Shown here: in pieces, positions 1 to 9,295 of the stretch
How positions within the stretch are numbered: position 1 is the stretch's first letter
How the letters are laid out: each line of letters opens with the position of its first letter
Source: Silanimonas sp021297925
Lineage (GTDB): Bacteria; Pseudomonadota; Gammaproteobacteria; Xanthomonadales; Xanthomonadaceae
Direction of reading: 5' to 3'
Assembly (NCBI GenBank): GCA_027532825.1
Contig: JAPZTL010000001.1
Location: 1 to 64,000 of the forward strand
DNA length: 64,000 nucleotides
Translations under genes and position numbers: made by a program
Notes under the pieces: model-generated
Told to the model about the DNA's origin: nothing
What the model saw: only the letters and a program-made list of their open reading frames with translations
Database searches by the model: none

Positions 1-1
1 T

Positions 2-136
2 GACCCGGCTGACCCGGCTGACCCGGCTGACCCGGCTGACCCGGCTGACCCGGCTGACCCGGCTGACCCGGCTGACCCGGCTGACCCGGCTGACCCGGCT
101 GACCCGGCTGACCCGGCTGACCCGGCTGACCCGGCT
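2..136 (+). repeat. Perfect 9-bp tandem repeat, 15 copies, coding (Asp-Pro-Ala)
   Basis: The unit GACCCGGCT is repeated 15 times without a single mismatch and runs off the left edge, so the true copy number is unknown. The phase is open and continuous with the large gene to the right: each unit reads Asp-Pro-Ala, and the frame continues without a stop into that protein. It is therefore a coding minisatellite. Identity at the nucleotide level, including third codon positions, suggests recent expansion by slippage or recombination. Confidence 0.95.
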
Positions 137-3100
137 AAAGGCTTCGCAGCCGACCCCGCTCTCGGCCGAATTCTGATCCTCGGCCCGTCATGGCCGTTAG
201 CGCTTGCCCGTCTCTTCATTCGACTCACTCAGGAACCGCCGAGGGATGCTGAGGCTTTCCGCCGTGTGCGCGCATTCAGTGATCGCTACCGGCATCGGTG
301 GTCCGAGCTCGCAGCCGAGACCCCGCATTGGCGAAGCATCCGGACAAGAGGCCTGACCGCAAGATTCCAGGTCGCAACCGCCCTTTTCAGCCTGCCGACG
401 GAGAGAGCCTCAGAACTGCAGCGGACGCTGGCTTGGTTACTGTTGGAACTGCATCTGGCGGGCTGGACTGCCGAAGACCTTTCGGAGCTTTGCGGCTGGC
501 TGCGGGGACTCGACCATCCGGACAACAACAAGCTCCGCAACGTACTCGGGGATTGCGACGGCCTCAGGGCTCTTCTTGATCGCATCAATTGGCTCAAGGA
601 GATATCCACCAAATCCAACGTCGTTACTGGCCAAGCGCACTTCGATTCGGCTTGGCACCAATGGCTTGGCCCTGCCGTCTCTCGGCTTCTGACCGCGCTG
701 AACGAAGAAGACGACGAGGACGATGAGCCGACGCAGGCACTGAACGCCGTCCAAGGAACTCCAGCCGACCCCTTCGCGCCAGATCAATCGGAGCCAGATG
801 ATCTTCCCTCCATTGAGCTTACAGGCGTCGAACAGGCAGGACCCCAGCACACCCTCAAGAACCGCTTGGCGGAGGCTATCGGGCGAGAGATTTATCGCCG
901 GAGCTGCCCGGACCTGCTGCGAAGCGCCGAGAACATCCTGCCGAGATGCATAGCCCGGGGGGCGTGGGAGAGAACGCGAGACTTGGTCAGCGGAGCGCTT
1001 ATCAAGGGCGACATCCCGCTGGCGGAAGCAGGCATCGAATACCTTCTCTGCATCGAGTGTGGAGTGACTGCCGCGGAAAGCCGCGAGATAGCCTTCATTG
1101 ATGGCGAAGCCGTCAATAGACCCTTGATTGACTTGGCTATTGGCGCTTTGCGACGACCAGAGCTGAGGCCGCACCACTCCTATTCTCCCGACCCAGAGGC
1201 AACCAAGTTCTGGATGCCGACCGGCGGAAACCTGCTCTTCCCCCTTTCACCAACTACCGTTGATCTCTGCAAGGCACTGCTGCGGCTCCGATCACAGGCG
1301 GGTCATGCAAGTGACACCACCCTGTTGATTACCCCGGTAGTGGTGACAAAAGAGTCCTTGATTGACCCTCAAGTGAGGACTCGTCCGCGCGCTTCTTCGC
1401 TCGTAGAGCACACACGATCAGCAAACCGCTCAACCTACAGAAAACGCATTGCGGCATGCCTAACCCAGAGCCTTGGACCCGATGCGGCTCAGATTGCATT
1501 TGGTGACTCATTTGGATCCAGCGTTGCTCCAACCTACTACGGGGCGTTTGAGGCATCAGAAATCGCCAACGCAACCGCCGAGTCCAACGTTGGATTTAGT
1601 GATCTCGAGGGTAACGAGCACCCAAAGCCCGCACGGACATGGATGACAGCGAAGTTGCTGGAGGCTTGCTCCCACACGGTGGGCTCGAGAGTCAGGCCGC
1701 AGGCTGGAACGATTGCAGACGCATGGGCACTGGTTGGCGTTGACGTCGAATCCCGCCGAGGTCGACCAAAGGCCCTTCGAGATGCGACAGAGTGGAAGCG
1801 GAAGCGTGACGCACTCGCGACCCATCTCATGATCGCTACCGCCCATCGTCCTGTCGCGTCATTGGCGACCATTCGGCTGACGGATTTTCTCCCCCGCCAT
1901 GGCTTGGTCGTGATCGGCGACAAGCGGTGTGACCCGTCACGTATGACGCGACTTGCTGCAACAGGCTGGAACTTCATCGGCGCCCTTGAAACCTATGTCG
2001 CCGATCTCCGTCGAATGGCGTCAGATCTTCAAGCCGACGATGAAGCTCGCGACCTCGCCCGAAGGATCCTCCGGGGTCAAGCGCCCCTATTCTCCGTAGC
2101 AGGTTCTGGAACTTCCGAGGAGACGCTATGCGTCGCGACACTCCTCAGAAAGCTGCCGCCGGCGTGGGCCGAGCGACCCAATCTTCATCGCCACGCGCTG
2201 GATCAGGCGCTGATTAGCGCTCGAATCAGCCCCGAGCATCGTTACTTCCAGCTGGGCTGGTTGGAAGGTGATGTCCACGCTGTTTCTGATTTGGCCCCTT
2301 ACCCACCCATCGATCTGGGCCATCTATTGGGCGAGCCAATTGATCAATGGCTGCGCTCCATGGGATGGCTCGGAGGCAAGAAGCCAGCGAACCCAGACGA
2401 CATTCTTGCAGGGCTCCCGCCCATGGATTTTGAGGAATTGTTGACGAGCCACTACAGGGATACGGAACGTCGAATCCATGAGCTCAAGGAGGCCCTGAAC
2501 GAGCGTCGAAACGACGTAGCACCGCAAGTCCAACGCGACCTAGTAGCGGGGATCAATGCGCTACCTGAGCAAATGAATCTGGTCGCTACTGCCGATGCAG
2601 CTTTCCCGACACGGCTCCGCATCGACATGCGGAATCCTGAAGGGAGGCGGCCAGAACTCTCCCGGCACCATATCGATGTGATGCTTGCTCGGTCCCAAAG
2701 TCACGATCGCGAGCCGATTCATGCCTTCATGGCCGCAAGGTTACTCAATAAAACGCTAGTTGAAGCCCACAAGCGTAAGCAGTGCTCGGGATGTCTACCC
2801 ACCGTCCACCATGTGTCCTTCCGGTCAGTGCCAAGCCCATTCTTCCGAGGCATAGGCGTCGCCGAGTCCATTGCTGCACAAGCCAGATACTCCATACAGG
2901 AGATTGCATCCAGCACAGACACGCAGTCCGGATGGCCCATGTGGAAAGCCCATGCGTGCCTAGTGGCGGTGATGTCGCACACGCCGTATCGCTCAGCGTC
3001 GCAGGCTCACCAGATCCTCTTGTCTTGTGGTGGCGCTCAGCACAGCAACGAGAAGCCTTGGCTCATTCGAGTTCCTCTCGACAGTGGACATGCGGCGATC

Positions 3101-5380
3101 ACTGGCGATCCTGCCCTGCTGCTTCACCGACTCCGTCAAGAATCCGACTGGGTGGAGTCCGCAAGGGCCCTTGGGTCAGATCCCACGAATCAATTGGGCC
3201 GCTTCGCAAAAGCCTTTCTTCGCGATCGCGTGCCGCCAAAGGCGTCTGACAGCATCGCGGGGAAGTGGCTGATTGGAGCCCTTCAGGCGTCTGGCATTGT
3301 CGAGATGACCGGCCCCGAACGACTGATCATGAACGGGAGCGTCACGCCCGCAACGGTCACCGCCGAGCGGATCTCGGCTCTTGAGGATGGCATGTCCATT
3401 CCCAACGCAATCGAAAACGGAGAGATCGAGGATCAGGGGAAAGACTCGGACAATCGCCAAAACAAGGATAGGAAGCGAGCATCCAATGACGATGACTCCC
3501 GGGTTCGGAAGCTGATCTGGCTCTTCAACGCCGACTGCCAAGAAAAGGTCAATGGAGAACCGCTACGTCACGGTGACCATAGACTTCCTCAACTACTCCC
3601 ACTGGTGGAAAACCTGCTCGCCACATTGAGCGAGGACGTTTCCGTACCCCGTTTGATGCTTTCGTATGTCCGCCACCTCATGACCGAGGGCGGGCCGAAG
3701 TCCAAAGGTGGAATGGCGCCCGGAAGCATCTACAAGGTCTGCCACTACATCCGGCCATTGCTGGCGAGCATCCATCCTTCTCGCGACCTTCGAGACGTGA
3801 CCGATGGCGAGCTAACAAGCGCAATTCTTTCTGCGATCGCCCTATCCGGAAACAAGAATAAGCCGGTTGTTCTCGTTGAGACGAGGCGATTCTTTGCGTT
3901 CATTACCAAGTCGTACCTGATTGCAGAGCCCGATTGGGATCTCGCATTCCGGGAGGCTGGTGTGGCGGTGGCCGGCAAGGACCCGGCCGTCATTTCAGAC
4001 GCGGAGGTTCTATCAGTCTTCGACAACCTGCTCGCCAATCTGGCTCCGAACGCACTGGAGGGAGTAGACCCGATTGAACGGCGCTTCCGTGAGCTTCAAT
4101 TTGCGGCAGCCTTGCTCCTCGAAGCGTCAAACGTCAGGCCGCAATCGATTCATGGCTTGACGCTCGCGGATTTTCATTTCGACGACGACGTCGACACGAT
4201 CCACCTTCGCTCTTCTGGCGAGTTTGCTCGAATCAAGACAATGACTTCTGCGGGATTCGTCCCGCTCGAGGGCACACCTTGGGAGGGGCACCGCTCATGG
4301 CTGATGGCGTTTGTTGACAGCCTTCGTCGCAAGCACCATGAAGACCAATGGATTAATGTTCCTCTGTTTCACCGCCCAGGCGCGAGTTATCGCGAGCTCT
4401 TCCCTCAGCGACTGATCATGGACCGGATCGGGGAACTGATTCGTTGGCGAACAAGGCAGTCACGGGGTCGTGCTTACTGGTTGCGGAAACGAGGCATCGG
4501 ACGTCGACACCACAGGGCTCAGTCCGAGTGCGCATCAGCGTGGGCCGTATATCGCGCCATGAGAGTCTGTGGGCACGCCACCATGGTCACACCGATCGGT
4601 TCTTATGTCGGTGATCCGCTGATTTGGCTGCCGCTTGCCCATGCCACATCCGTCGGTCGGGATCGAAAACGACTGTCTGCTCTGTCCGGCACTACGGCAG
4701 GAACGCTTGATCAACGCTGGCAACGCCGAATCGGTGCCGGCAAGGTTGAGGAGCGGGCGGTTTCGACTATGCGGATTGGACTGACACTCCACCTTCCACC
4801 TGCTACTTGGGCGAGCGTCGACCTGTCCGAACCACCCCCTCATAGGCCTTTTGTTCAAGGCCTGACCGTGGAGGGCGTGGAGCAAGTCATGGCGGCACTG
4901 GGCACTGGCGCCACGCTCTCGGACATTGCAGAGAGCACGGGGATCGATGGCATTAGCATCGGGAAGATTTCAGAACTCTGCGCCGATCTCGCTCGACGAA
5001 CCCGACTCGACGTTGCCTCAGGTGATTTATCGAGGCCGCGATGGACAAGTGAAAGCATCAAGCTCTTCAAACAGATGGCCAAGAGCCCGAAGGGCCTAGG
5101 AATGGTCGGATCGGATTGGGCGAGTTGCACAAGAAACCGAACCCCACCCGGGACGATCGGCCTCTTCGAGCCCGAAGCGGCGTTTAGGCTCAAAGCATGG
5201 GTGGAGGCTTGCGGGATGACGCTTCGAAATGTGGTGCAAGAGAACATGGACGAAGGGTTCCAAGTCACCCAGAAGGGTGACCCCCTTTACGGCGGGAGCC
5301 GCGTCCTCAGTTGGTTGCTGGCCGTCGTCTGGGTCGCTTCAAGACTGAAGGAGTGCGACCACCTCGGACTGGGTCGCTGA
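2..5380 (+). CDS. Giant tyrosine-recombinase-like protein with N-terminal DPA repeats (5' partial)
   Basis: The frame is open from the left edge to the TGA at 5378-5380, giving at least 1792 residues; the true start lies outside the window. The first visible start codon (GTG at 266) is not the start, because the frame is open through the DPA repeat upstream. Two stretches resemble tyrosine recombinase cores. The first (nt about 1800-2330) has ATAHRPVASLATIRLTDF, like the Arg I box, then an RH and a GW pair spaced like box II. The second (nt about 4100-4620) has NVRPQSIHGLTLADF, then CGHA and SYVGDP, like the LGH...Y end of integrases. An acidic linker (EEDDEDDE) lies near nt 703-730. The HxxR motif is not clear in either stretch, so activity is uncertain. 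Family known: large integrase-like proteins of genomic islands. Inferred: a recombinase or DNA-binding relative. I cannot name a characterised homologue. Codon use is lower in G+C than in the genes beyond 35 kb. Confidence 0.7.
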   Translation, partial: DPADPADPADPADPADPADPADPADPADPADPADPADPADPADPAKGFAADPALGRILILGPSWPLALARLFIRLTQEPPRDAEAFRRVRAFSDRYRHRWSELAAETPHWRSIRTRGLTARFQVATALFSLPTERASELQRTLAWLLLELHLAGWTAEDLSELCGWLRGLDHPDNNKLRNVLGDCDGLRALLDRINWLKEISTKSNVVTGQAHFDSAWHQWLGPAVSRLLTALNEEDDEDDEPTQALNAVQGTPADPFAPDQSEPDDLPSIELTGVEQAGPQHTLKNRLAEAIGREIYRRSCPDLLRSAENILPRCIARGAWERTRDLVSGALIKGDIPLAEAGIEYLLCIECGVTAAESREIAFIDGEAVNRPLIDLAIGALRRPELRPHHSYSPDPEATKFWMPTGGNLLFPLSPTTVDLCKALLRLRSQAGHASDTTLLITPVVVTKESLIDPQVRTRPRASSLVEHTRSANRSTYRKRIAACLTQSLGPDAAQIAFGDSFGSSVAPTYYGAFEASEIANATAESNVGFSDLEGNEHPKPARTWMTAKLLEACSHTVGSRVRPQAGTIADAWALVGVDVESRRGRPKALRDATEWKRKRDALATHLMIATAHRPVASLATIRLTDFLPRHGLVVIGDKRCDPSRMTRLAATGWNFIGALETYVADLRRMASDLQADDEARDLARRILRGQAPLFSVAGSGTSEETLCVATLLRKLPPAWAERPNLHRHALDQALISARISPEHRYFQLGWLEGDVHAVSDLAPYPPIDLGHLLGEPIDQWLRSMGWLGGKKPANPDDILAGLPPMDFEELLTSHYRDTERRIHELKEALNERRNDVAPQVQRDLVAGINALPEQMNLVATADAAFPTRLRIDMRNPEGRRPELSRHHIDVMLARSQSHDREPIHAFMAARLLNKTLVEAHKRKQCSGCLPTVHHVSFRSVPSPFFRGIGVAESIAAQARYSIQEIASSTDTQSGWPMWKAHACLVAVMSHTPYRSASQAHQILLSCGGAQHSNEKPWLIRVPLDSGHAAITGDPALLLHRLRQESDWVESARALGSDPTNQLGRFAKAFLRDRVPPKASDSIAGKWLIGALQASGIVEMTGPERLIMNGSVTPATVTAERISALEDGMSIPNAIENGEIEDQGKDSDNRQNKDRKRASNDDDSRVRKLIWLFNADCQEKVNGEPLRHGDHRLPQLLPLVENLLATLSEDVSVPRLMLSYVRHLMTEGGPKSKGGMAPGSIYKVCHYIRPLLASIHPSRDLRDVTDGELTSAILSAIALSGNKNKPVVLVETRRFFAFITKSYLIAEPDWDLAFREAGVAVAGKDPAVISDAEVLSVFDNLLANLAPNALEGVDPIERRFRELQFAAALLLEASNVRPQSIHGLTLADFHFDDDVDTIHLRSSGEFARIKTMTSAGFVPLEGTPWEGHRSWLMAFVDSLRRKHHEDQWINVPLFHRPGASYRELFPQRLIMDRIGELIRWRTRQSRGRAYWLRKRGIGRRHHRAQSECASAWAVYRAMRVCGHATMVTPIGSYVGDPLIWLPLAHATSVGRDRKRLSALSGTTAGTLDQRWQRRIGAGKVEERAVSTMRIGLTLHLPPATWASVDLSEPPPHRPFVQGLTVEGVEQVMAALGTGATLSDIAESTGIDGISIGKISELCADLARRTRLDVASGDLSRPRWTSESIKLFKQMAKSPKGLGMVGSDWASCTRNRTPPGTIGLFEPEAAFRLKAWVEACGMTLRNVVQENMDEGFQVTQKGDPLYGGSRVLSWLLAVVWVASRLKECDHLGLGR

Positions 5381-5587
5381 CCCCAATTAGCCCCTCAACG
5401 GCTAGCCGCCCCCTTCAATCAGGCCGTCGTAAGGCGACACAAGAGCAAAAGATCCAGCCCGTACCTGCTCAAAACGCCTCAAATCGCATGTCTACGCACC
5501 TGCGTTGGCGAAAAAATGTAATGAAATAGGTGTCGGCCAGGTTCACCGCTGACATCCCGTTTGCGGCTTGGTCTAGAGAGAAAAGCC

Positions 5588-6373
5588 ATGCCGACCAAGA
5601 AGACCACCAAGACCGCTGAATCGCCCAAGTCGCTGCCCGCTTCGCCTTCCTGCCCACTTGAGACGCCAATCATGGAGCACTGTGAGCTCCGTTTCGAGGA
5701 CAGATCCCTCGATGAAGACCCGCAAGGCAGGCTCGGCACCAACCGTGCTCTTCTAGCTCGTGCGATCAGTATCGGGGCACTGATTGCCGAGGAGAAGCCC
5801 CGACCATTCCGGGTTACCGGTATCGGAGCGGTGCCAGGAAGACTTGTGCAGGATCTTTACTGGTCTTCGGAGCCGCAGGGCGACCTTGTTTCAACCGGCA
5901 GCATTGCTGAGAGGCTTTTCGCCAGTCTTAAGGATGAGTGCCGACGGCTCGCTGAGAACGCGATGTTGAAGCATCCTCTACTTCCTGATCAGCTTCACAT
6001 TCCAAGCTTGCGGTACAAGATCTTGCAGGACTTGGCAAAGGTGCGAACGATCGGTAGCCGGGTCGTTGTCGAGCGAAAAAGCACTGGAGAAATCTATGTG
6101 CTCCCGCTTCCCGATCAGCAGCACATTGATGCCACCCCAAAATTGCCCAAAGAACAACAGACTGTTCGCGGCAAGCTGACGGGCATCGGCCTCGACAATC
6201 GCCTAGAAGTGAATGGAAGCGGCTTGTGCCGCACTGAGGTGCAAATCGACCACACACACTTCAGGAACATGCAGGACGGCGCGAATGTCACGGCACGAAA
6301 AGTCGAGCGCGAAGGGCAGATGGTCCTCGTAGACGTCACGATCGAGCCCTATCTGGCCCCACATGACGAATGA
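5588..6373 (+). CDS. Hypothetical protein downstream of the giant recombinase-like gene
   Basis: 261 residues from ATG 5588, preceded by a purine-rich AGAGAGAAAAG; an in-frame ATG at 5561 is less likely because it lacks such a site. The N-terminus is basic and Thr/Lys/Pro-rich (MPTKKTTKTAESPK), probably disordered, followed by a mixed alpha/beta-looking body with no signal peptide or membrane segment. The C-terminal 80 residues (VRGKLTGIGLDNRLEVN..., ending in VDVTIEPYL) look beta-rich. It lies 207 bp downstream of the giant gene on the same strand and converges on the AIPR gene. I do not recognise the family. A functional link to the recombinase-like protein is only suggested by position. 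Confidence 0.7.
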   Translation: MPTKKTTKTAESPKSLPASPSCPLETPIMEHCELRFEDRSLDEDPQGRLGTNRALLARAISIGALIAEEKPRPFRVTGIGAVPGRLVQDLYWSSEPQGDLVSTGSIAERLFASLKDECRRLAENAMLKHPLLPDQLHIPSLRYKILQDLAKVRTIGSRVVVERKSTGEIYVLPLPDQQHIDATPKLPKEQQTVRGKLTGIGLDNRLEVNGSGLCRTEVQIDHTHFRNMQDGANVTARKVEREGQMVLVDVTIEPYLAPHDE

Positions 6374-6478
6374 CTTTCCAAGTCATCAGCAGCCAACGAA
6401 GGCTCCCAATTGACACGCACCCCACTAAACAGTTGGGCGCATGCAGGCTCGATTGACAACCGATCGTCCGGAAGACAT

Positions 6479-8278
6479 TCACAGTTTCGTTCTGCTCTCG
6501 GGAATGATTTCCGGGAATTCGGGATACGCCGCTGACCGAACCTCATCCCAGCATTCCGGCTTTTTTGCCCACTCGGAGATCATTCGACCCTTCGCACCTT
6601 GGTGAATCACGGCGTTAACACGTGCTGCAATGGCACGTAGTGCGTCCTTGAAAGGATCAGAGATCTCCTGCTGTAGCCAGATCTTGTCGAGGTCCACTTT
6701 GTCGCCGTACTTGTTCGCCAAGACAGCAATGAGGTACGTCGCCACGTTTCCCTGGAAGGCAGGAAACATCGGGCGAACCAAACTCTGTGCTCTTCGATAA
6801 ATGATGGCTTTAGCAACCAGATGCTTGAACATGCGCACATCAGGCATCGAAAGCGTCCCTCCAAGCTCCTGATCCTTCAGGCTATCGGTGAATTCAGAGA
6901 AGTTCTTTTGGGCCCCAAGACTCACAACGTCCGGCTTTCCTGCCCAAGCATTCAGGTACTTGGCAAGGTCAGTCTTCGTAATCCGCCTCGACGGCGGAAC
7001 GACAACAGTCTTCAACTGACGAAGGCGAGCCGGCGTTGTGCCTTCGCGGGCAAGCATGGTTGCGTAACTTCCCGCAGCCCGCTCATAGAACCACCTTCCG
7101 ACACCATCCGGACAGTAAGTTGTCGAGGCAAGCTTCTCAATCTCAATGTGGAACGGTGTATTGGCTGAAAGGTCAGACTGTCGAACAGCATTCTGGCTAT
7201 TCGCATAGCGTGAAATGTCCGAAATCATCCCCTCTTCCGCCGCTGCGTCTGCAGATTTCAGAATGATGATCTTGGCAGGGACTCTGACTTTCTCGAGATC
7301 GACATCACCAAATTTCTTGCTGGTGAAATAGATTGAAGCGGTTGTCTGCCCGCCGTTGACAATCTGCATACCCTTCAGCCAAGCCAATCCTGGACTTCCG
7401 TCTGTGGTTCGCGCCAAGCTGGCCTCGTCTGCAACGATCACGATCCCGTTGTTGTAGGCCATGAAGCGACCAGGGTCAGCTCGAAGCGTGTCTCGAATCC
7501 CGCGATTAACTTTGCCCGTGGCGCTCAAGAACGAGCGAACATTTGCCTCAAGTAGTCGAGCACCAAACTTCTCGTAAACAAAGCGCAAGGTCTCGCCGGG
7601 AATTGCGGTGAGCGCATAGTCGTAGTCAGCGTCACCGGGTACGTAAACGCAGGGAATGGCACTCCCGGAAACGTCTACGAAATTGACGACAAGCTCATCT
7701 CTCGGCTTCCCCTCAGACCAATGCCTGTGAAGTCGCTCAATGTCCATGACCTCGAGTTTGACGGTCTTTCCTTGGATCTCGCGAGCCTTGAAGTTCTTCG
7801 ACTTCGCAACCGCATCCGTCAAGACATAGATTCGGATCTGGTCTAGCTTTGCGTAGGTGTTCTGAATCGTTAGAGCGAGCTCGTATGCCTCGTTCGAAGG
7901 ATCAATTGCCGAAGCAAGCTTCCCCTCGGCGCATTTAGCAAGAAATCGAAGGCACTGCTCTGCAGCACTTTTTGCCTCACTATCGGGAATAGACTGAACT
8001 TCCTCTTGGCCGTGATAGAGCGTCACAAAGAGATCAATCTGGTCTCCATCCTCTGATACGGCATAGCCGCTCAGCTTCAGAGTCGCATTCCCAGACTTGC
8101 CGGCGTAATGACAGACCTGCGGCTCAAAAGTCATGCCGATGTCAGCCATATGGGACATGACAATCTCTGCGAAAACCGACTCCTCATACGGATAGGGCGA
8201 CGATGACGAACTGAGTCGCTCTGCAATCTCCGCCTTTACATCGGCTTGAGTCTGGGCAAGGAAATCCTTCAGATCCAT
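6479..8278 (-). CDS. AIPR-family (abortive infection) protein
   Basis: 599 residues, last gene of the minus-strand restriction-like operon. Signature stretches of the AIPR family (PF10592) are visible: LLEANVRSFL, RFMAYNNGIVIVAD, the central QIVNGGQTTASIYF and ISRYANSQNAV. The family was named from lactococcal abortive-infection proteins and is repeatedly found with restriction genes; its biochemical activity is not firmly established. The ATG follows the stop of the DUF4420-like gene by three bases, and its ribosome binding site (AGGAG) lies inside the end of that gene, so translation is probably coupled. Length is normal for the family. The role here, as effector or partner nuclease component, is inferred from context. 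Confidence 0.9.
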   Translation of the reverse strand: MDLKDFLAQTQADVKAEIAERLSSSSSPYPYEESVFAEIVMSHMADIGMTFEPQVCHYAGKSGNATLKLSGYAVSEDGDQIDLFVTLYHGQEEVQSIPDSEAKSAAEQCLRFLAKCAEGKLASAIDPSNEAYELALTIQNTYAKLDQIRIYVLTDAVAKSKNFKAREIQGKTVKLEVMDIERLHRHWSEGKPRDELVVNFVDVSGSAIPCVYVPGDADYDYALTAIPGETLRFVYEKFGARLLEANVRSFLSATGKVNRGIRDTLRADPGRFMAYNNGIVIVADEASLARTTDGSPGLAWLKGMQIVNGGQTTASIYFTSKKFGDVDLEKVRVPAKIIILKSADAAAEEGMISDISRYANSQNAVRQSDLSANTPFHIEIEKLASTTYCPDGVGRWFYERAAGSYATMLAREGTTPARLRQLKTVVVPPSRRITKTDLAKYLNAWAGKPDVVSLGAQKNFSEFTDSLKDQELGGTLSMPDVRMFKHLVAKAIIYRRAQSLVRPMFPAFQGNVATYLIAVLANKYGDKVDLDKIWLQQEISDPFKDALRAIAARVNAVIHQGAKGRMISEWAKKPECWDEVRSAAYPEFPEIIPESRTKL

Positions 8279-8281
8279 ATG

Positions 8282-9295
8282 TCAACAAACTCCTAATGCT
8301 TTCAGGGCAACTGCCAGATCTTCGACACGATTCGGCATTGCGCTCAAGTCAAGTTCATATCTTGCAGACCGAACTTCGAGAGGCACACTTCCAGGCACAA
8401 GCCTAGGTGTTCCTTGCTCGATCGACAGATATCCAATGTCCACGATCGAGAACCGGCGCGAATAGCGCTCACGTGACTCATCTCTATAGCCCGCCTTTGC
8501 AAGTCGGTGCTCAAAAACGGCAGCGGCATTTGCATTCGGTGAAAGGTCGCGACGAAGATCATCGATGCACTCCGAAAGCGTCATCCCCGAACTGGTCTGA
8601 AGAAGACGAACGGCTGCAATGAAGATGGGCCGCGTGACGGCAGTATCGAGCTGCTCAAGGCTGCTTATCCTCGCGACAAAGGCACCACCTGCTGCTGTCG
8701 TCTTCACTTCTATCGCGCCAGGAGGGAATGCAAAGTCTTGAAGGCCGTCGAGCGGCCCAACCCAAGCCCCCACTGCAGCCTCTAATGGCAGGTATCTCTG
8801 GAGCTCACCCAATACCGATAGTTCACCGAGAAGGCCGAGCTCTTCGTCGGACGACAAGACACCTTCATTTGTCTTCCGCATGAACTCTTGCCACGCGACT
8901 ATTCGCGCAAGAACGGCCGCTGCCAAGACGTGCGATCCAGCGACGTCCTTTGTGCGCAATACCTGCACGACGTCTGCTGTCATCATTTCGAAGAATGCCT
9001 TATCGGCCCCAGTCTCGCGGCACAGCGCAAGCCACGTCCGCCCATGCTCACCCGAGACTTCAGTGCGAATAACCGTGAAGCCACCGCCCTTGGGGAGCTG
9101 AGCATTGGTTGGCAACGTTTTTCCGTCCAAACCGATCAACACGGCTTCAAGGTTTTCTGGGAACCAACGTCCGGCGCGCAGCGCATAGCATTCGCCCTGC
9201 GCCACAAGAATCGAACGCCATCCCTGTCTTTCCGATCCTCCTTCCAGGGCCCTCCAAGCCTTTGTCAGCTGCTCAACGTCACTCTGAGGAAGCAT
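8282..9295 (-). CDS. PD-(D/E)XK motif protein (DUF4420-like), restriction-associated
   Basis: 337 residues if started at ATG 9295 (MLPQSDVEQLTKAW); a longer reading frame from 9433 only shadows the Z1 gene. The start lies 17 bp inside the end of the Z1 gene, so the two are translationally coupled. The middle holds LQDFAFPPGAIEVKTTA, which fits the D...(E)xK signature of PD-(D/E)XK nucleases, preceded by GLLGELSVLGEL. This architecture matches the DUF4420 proteins that accompany Z1 and GHKL proteins in predicted restriction systems. It is the best candidate for the DNA-cutting subunit. Catalytic assignment rests on the motif only. Confidence 0.85.
   Translation of the reverse strand: MLPQSDVEQLTKAWRALEGGSERQGWRSILVAQGECYALRAGRWFPENLEAVLIGLDGKTLPTNAQLPKGGGFTVIRTEVSGEHGRTWLALCRETGADKAFFEMMTADVVQVLRTKDVAGSHVLAAAVLARIVAWQEFMRKTNEGVLSSDEELGLLGELSVLGELQRYLPLEAAVGAWVGPLDGLQDFAFPPGAIEVKTTAAGGAFVARISSLEQLDTAVTRPIFIAAVRLLQTSSGMTLSECIDDLRRDLSPNANAAAVFEHRLAKAGYRDESRERYSRRFSIVDIGYLSIEQGTPRLVPGSVPLEVRSARYELDLSAMPNRVEDLAVALKALGVC

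Noticed and set aside
2..136. CRISPR-like or non-coding satellite at the left edge
   Set aside because: The 9-bp unit has no spacers and is in frame with the large gene, so it is a coding repeat.
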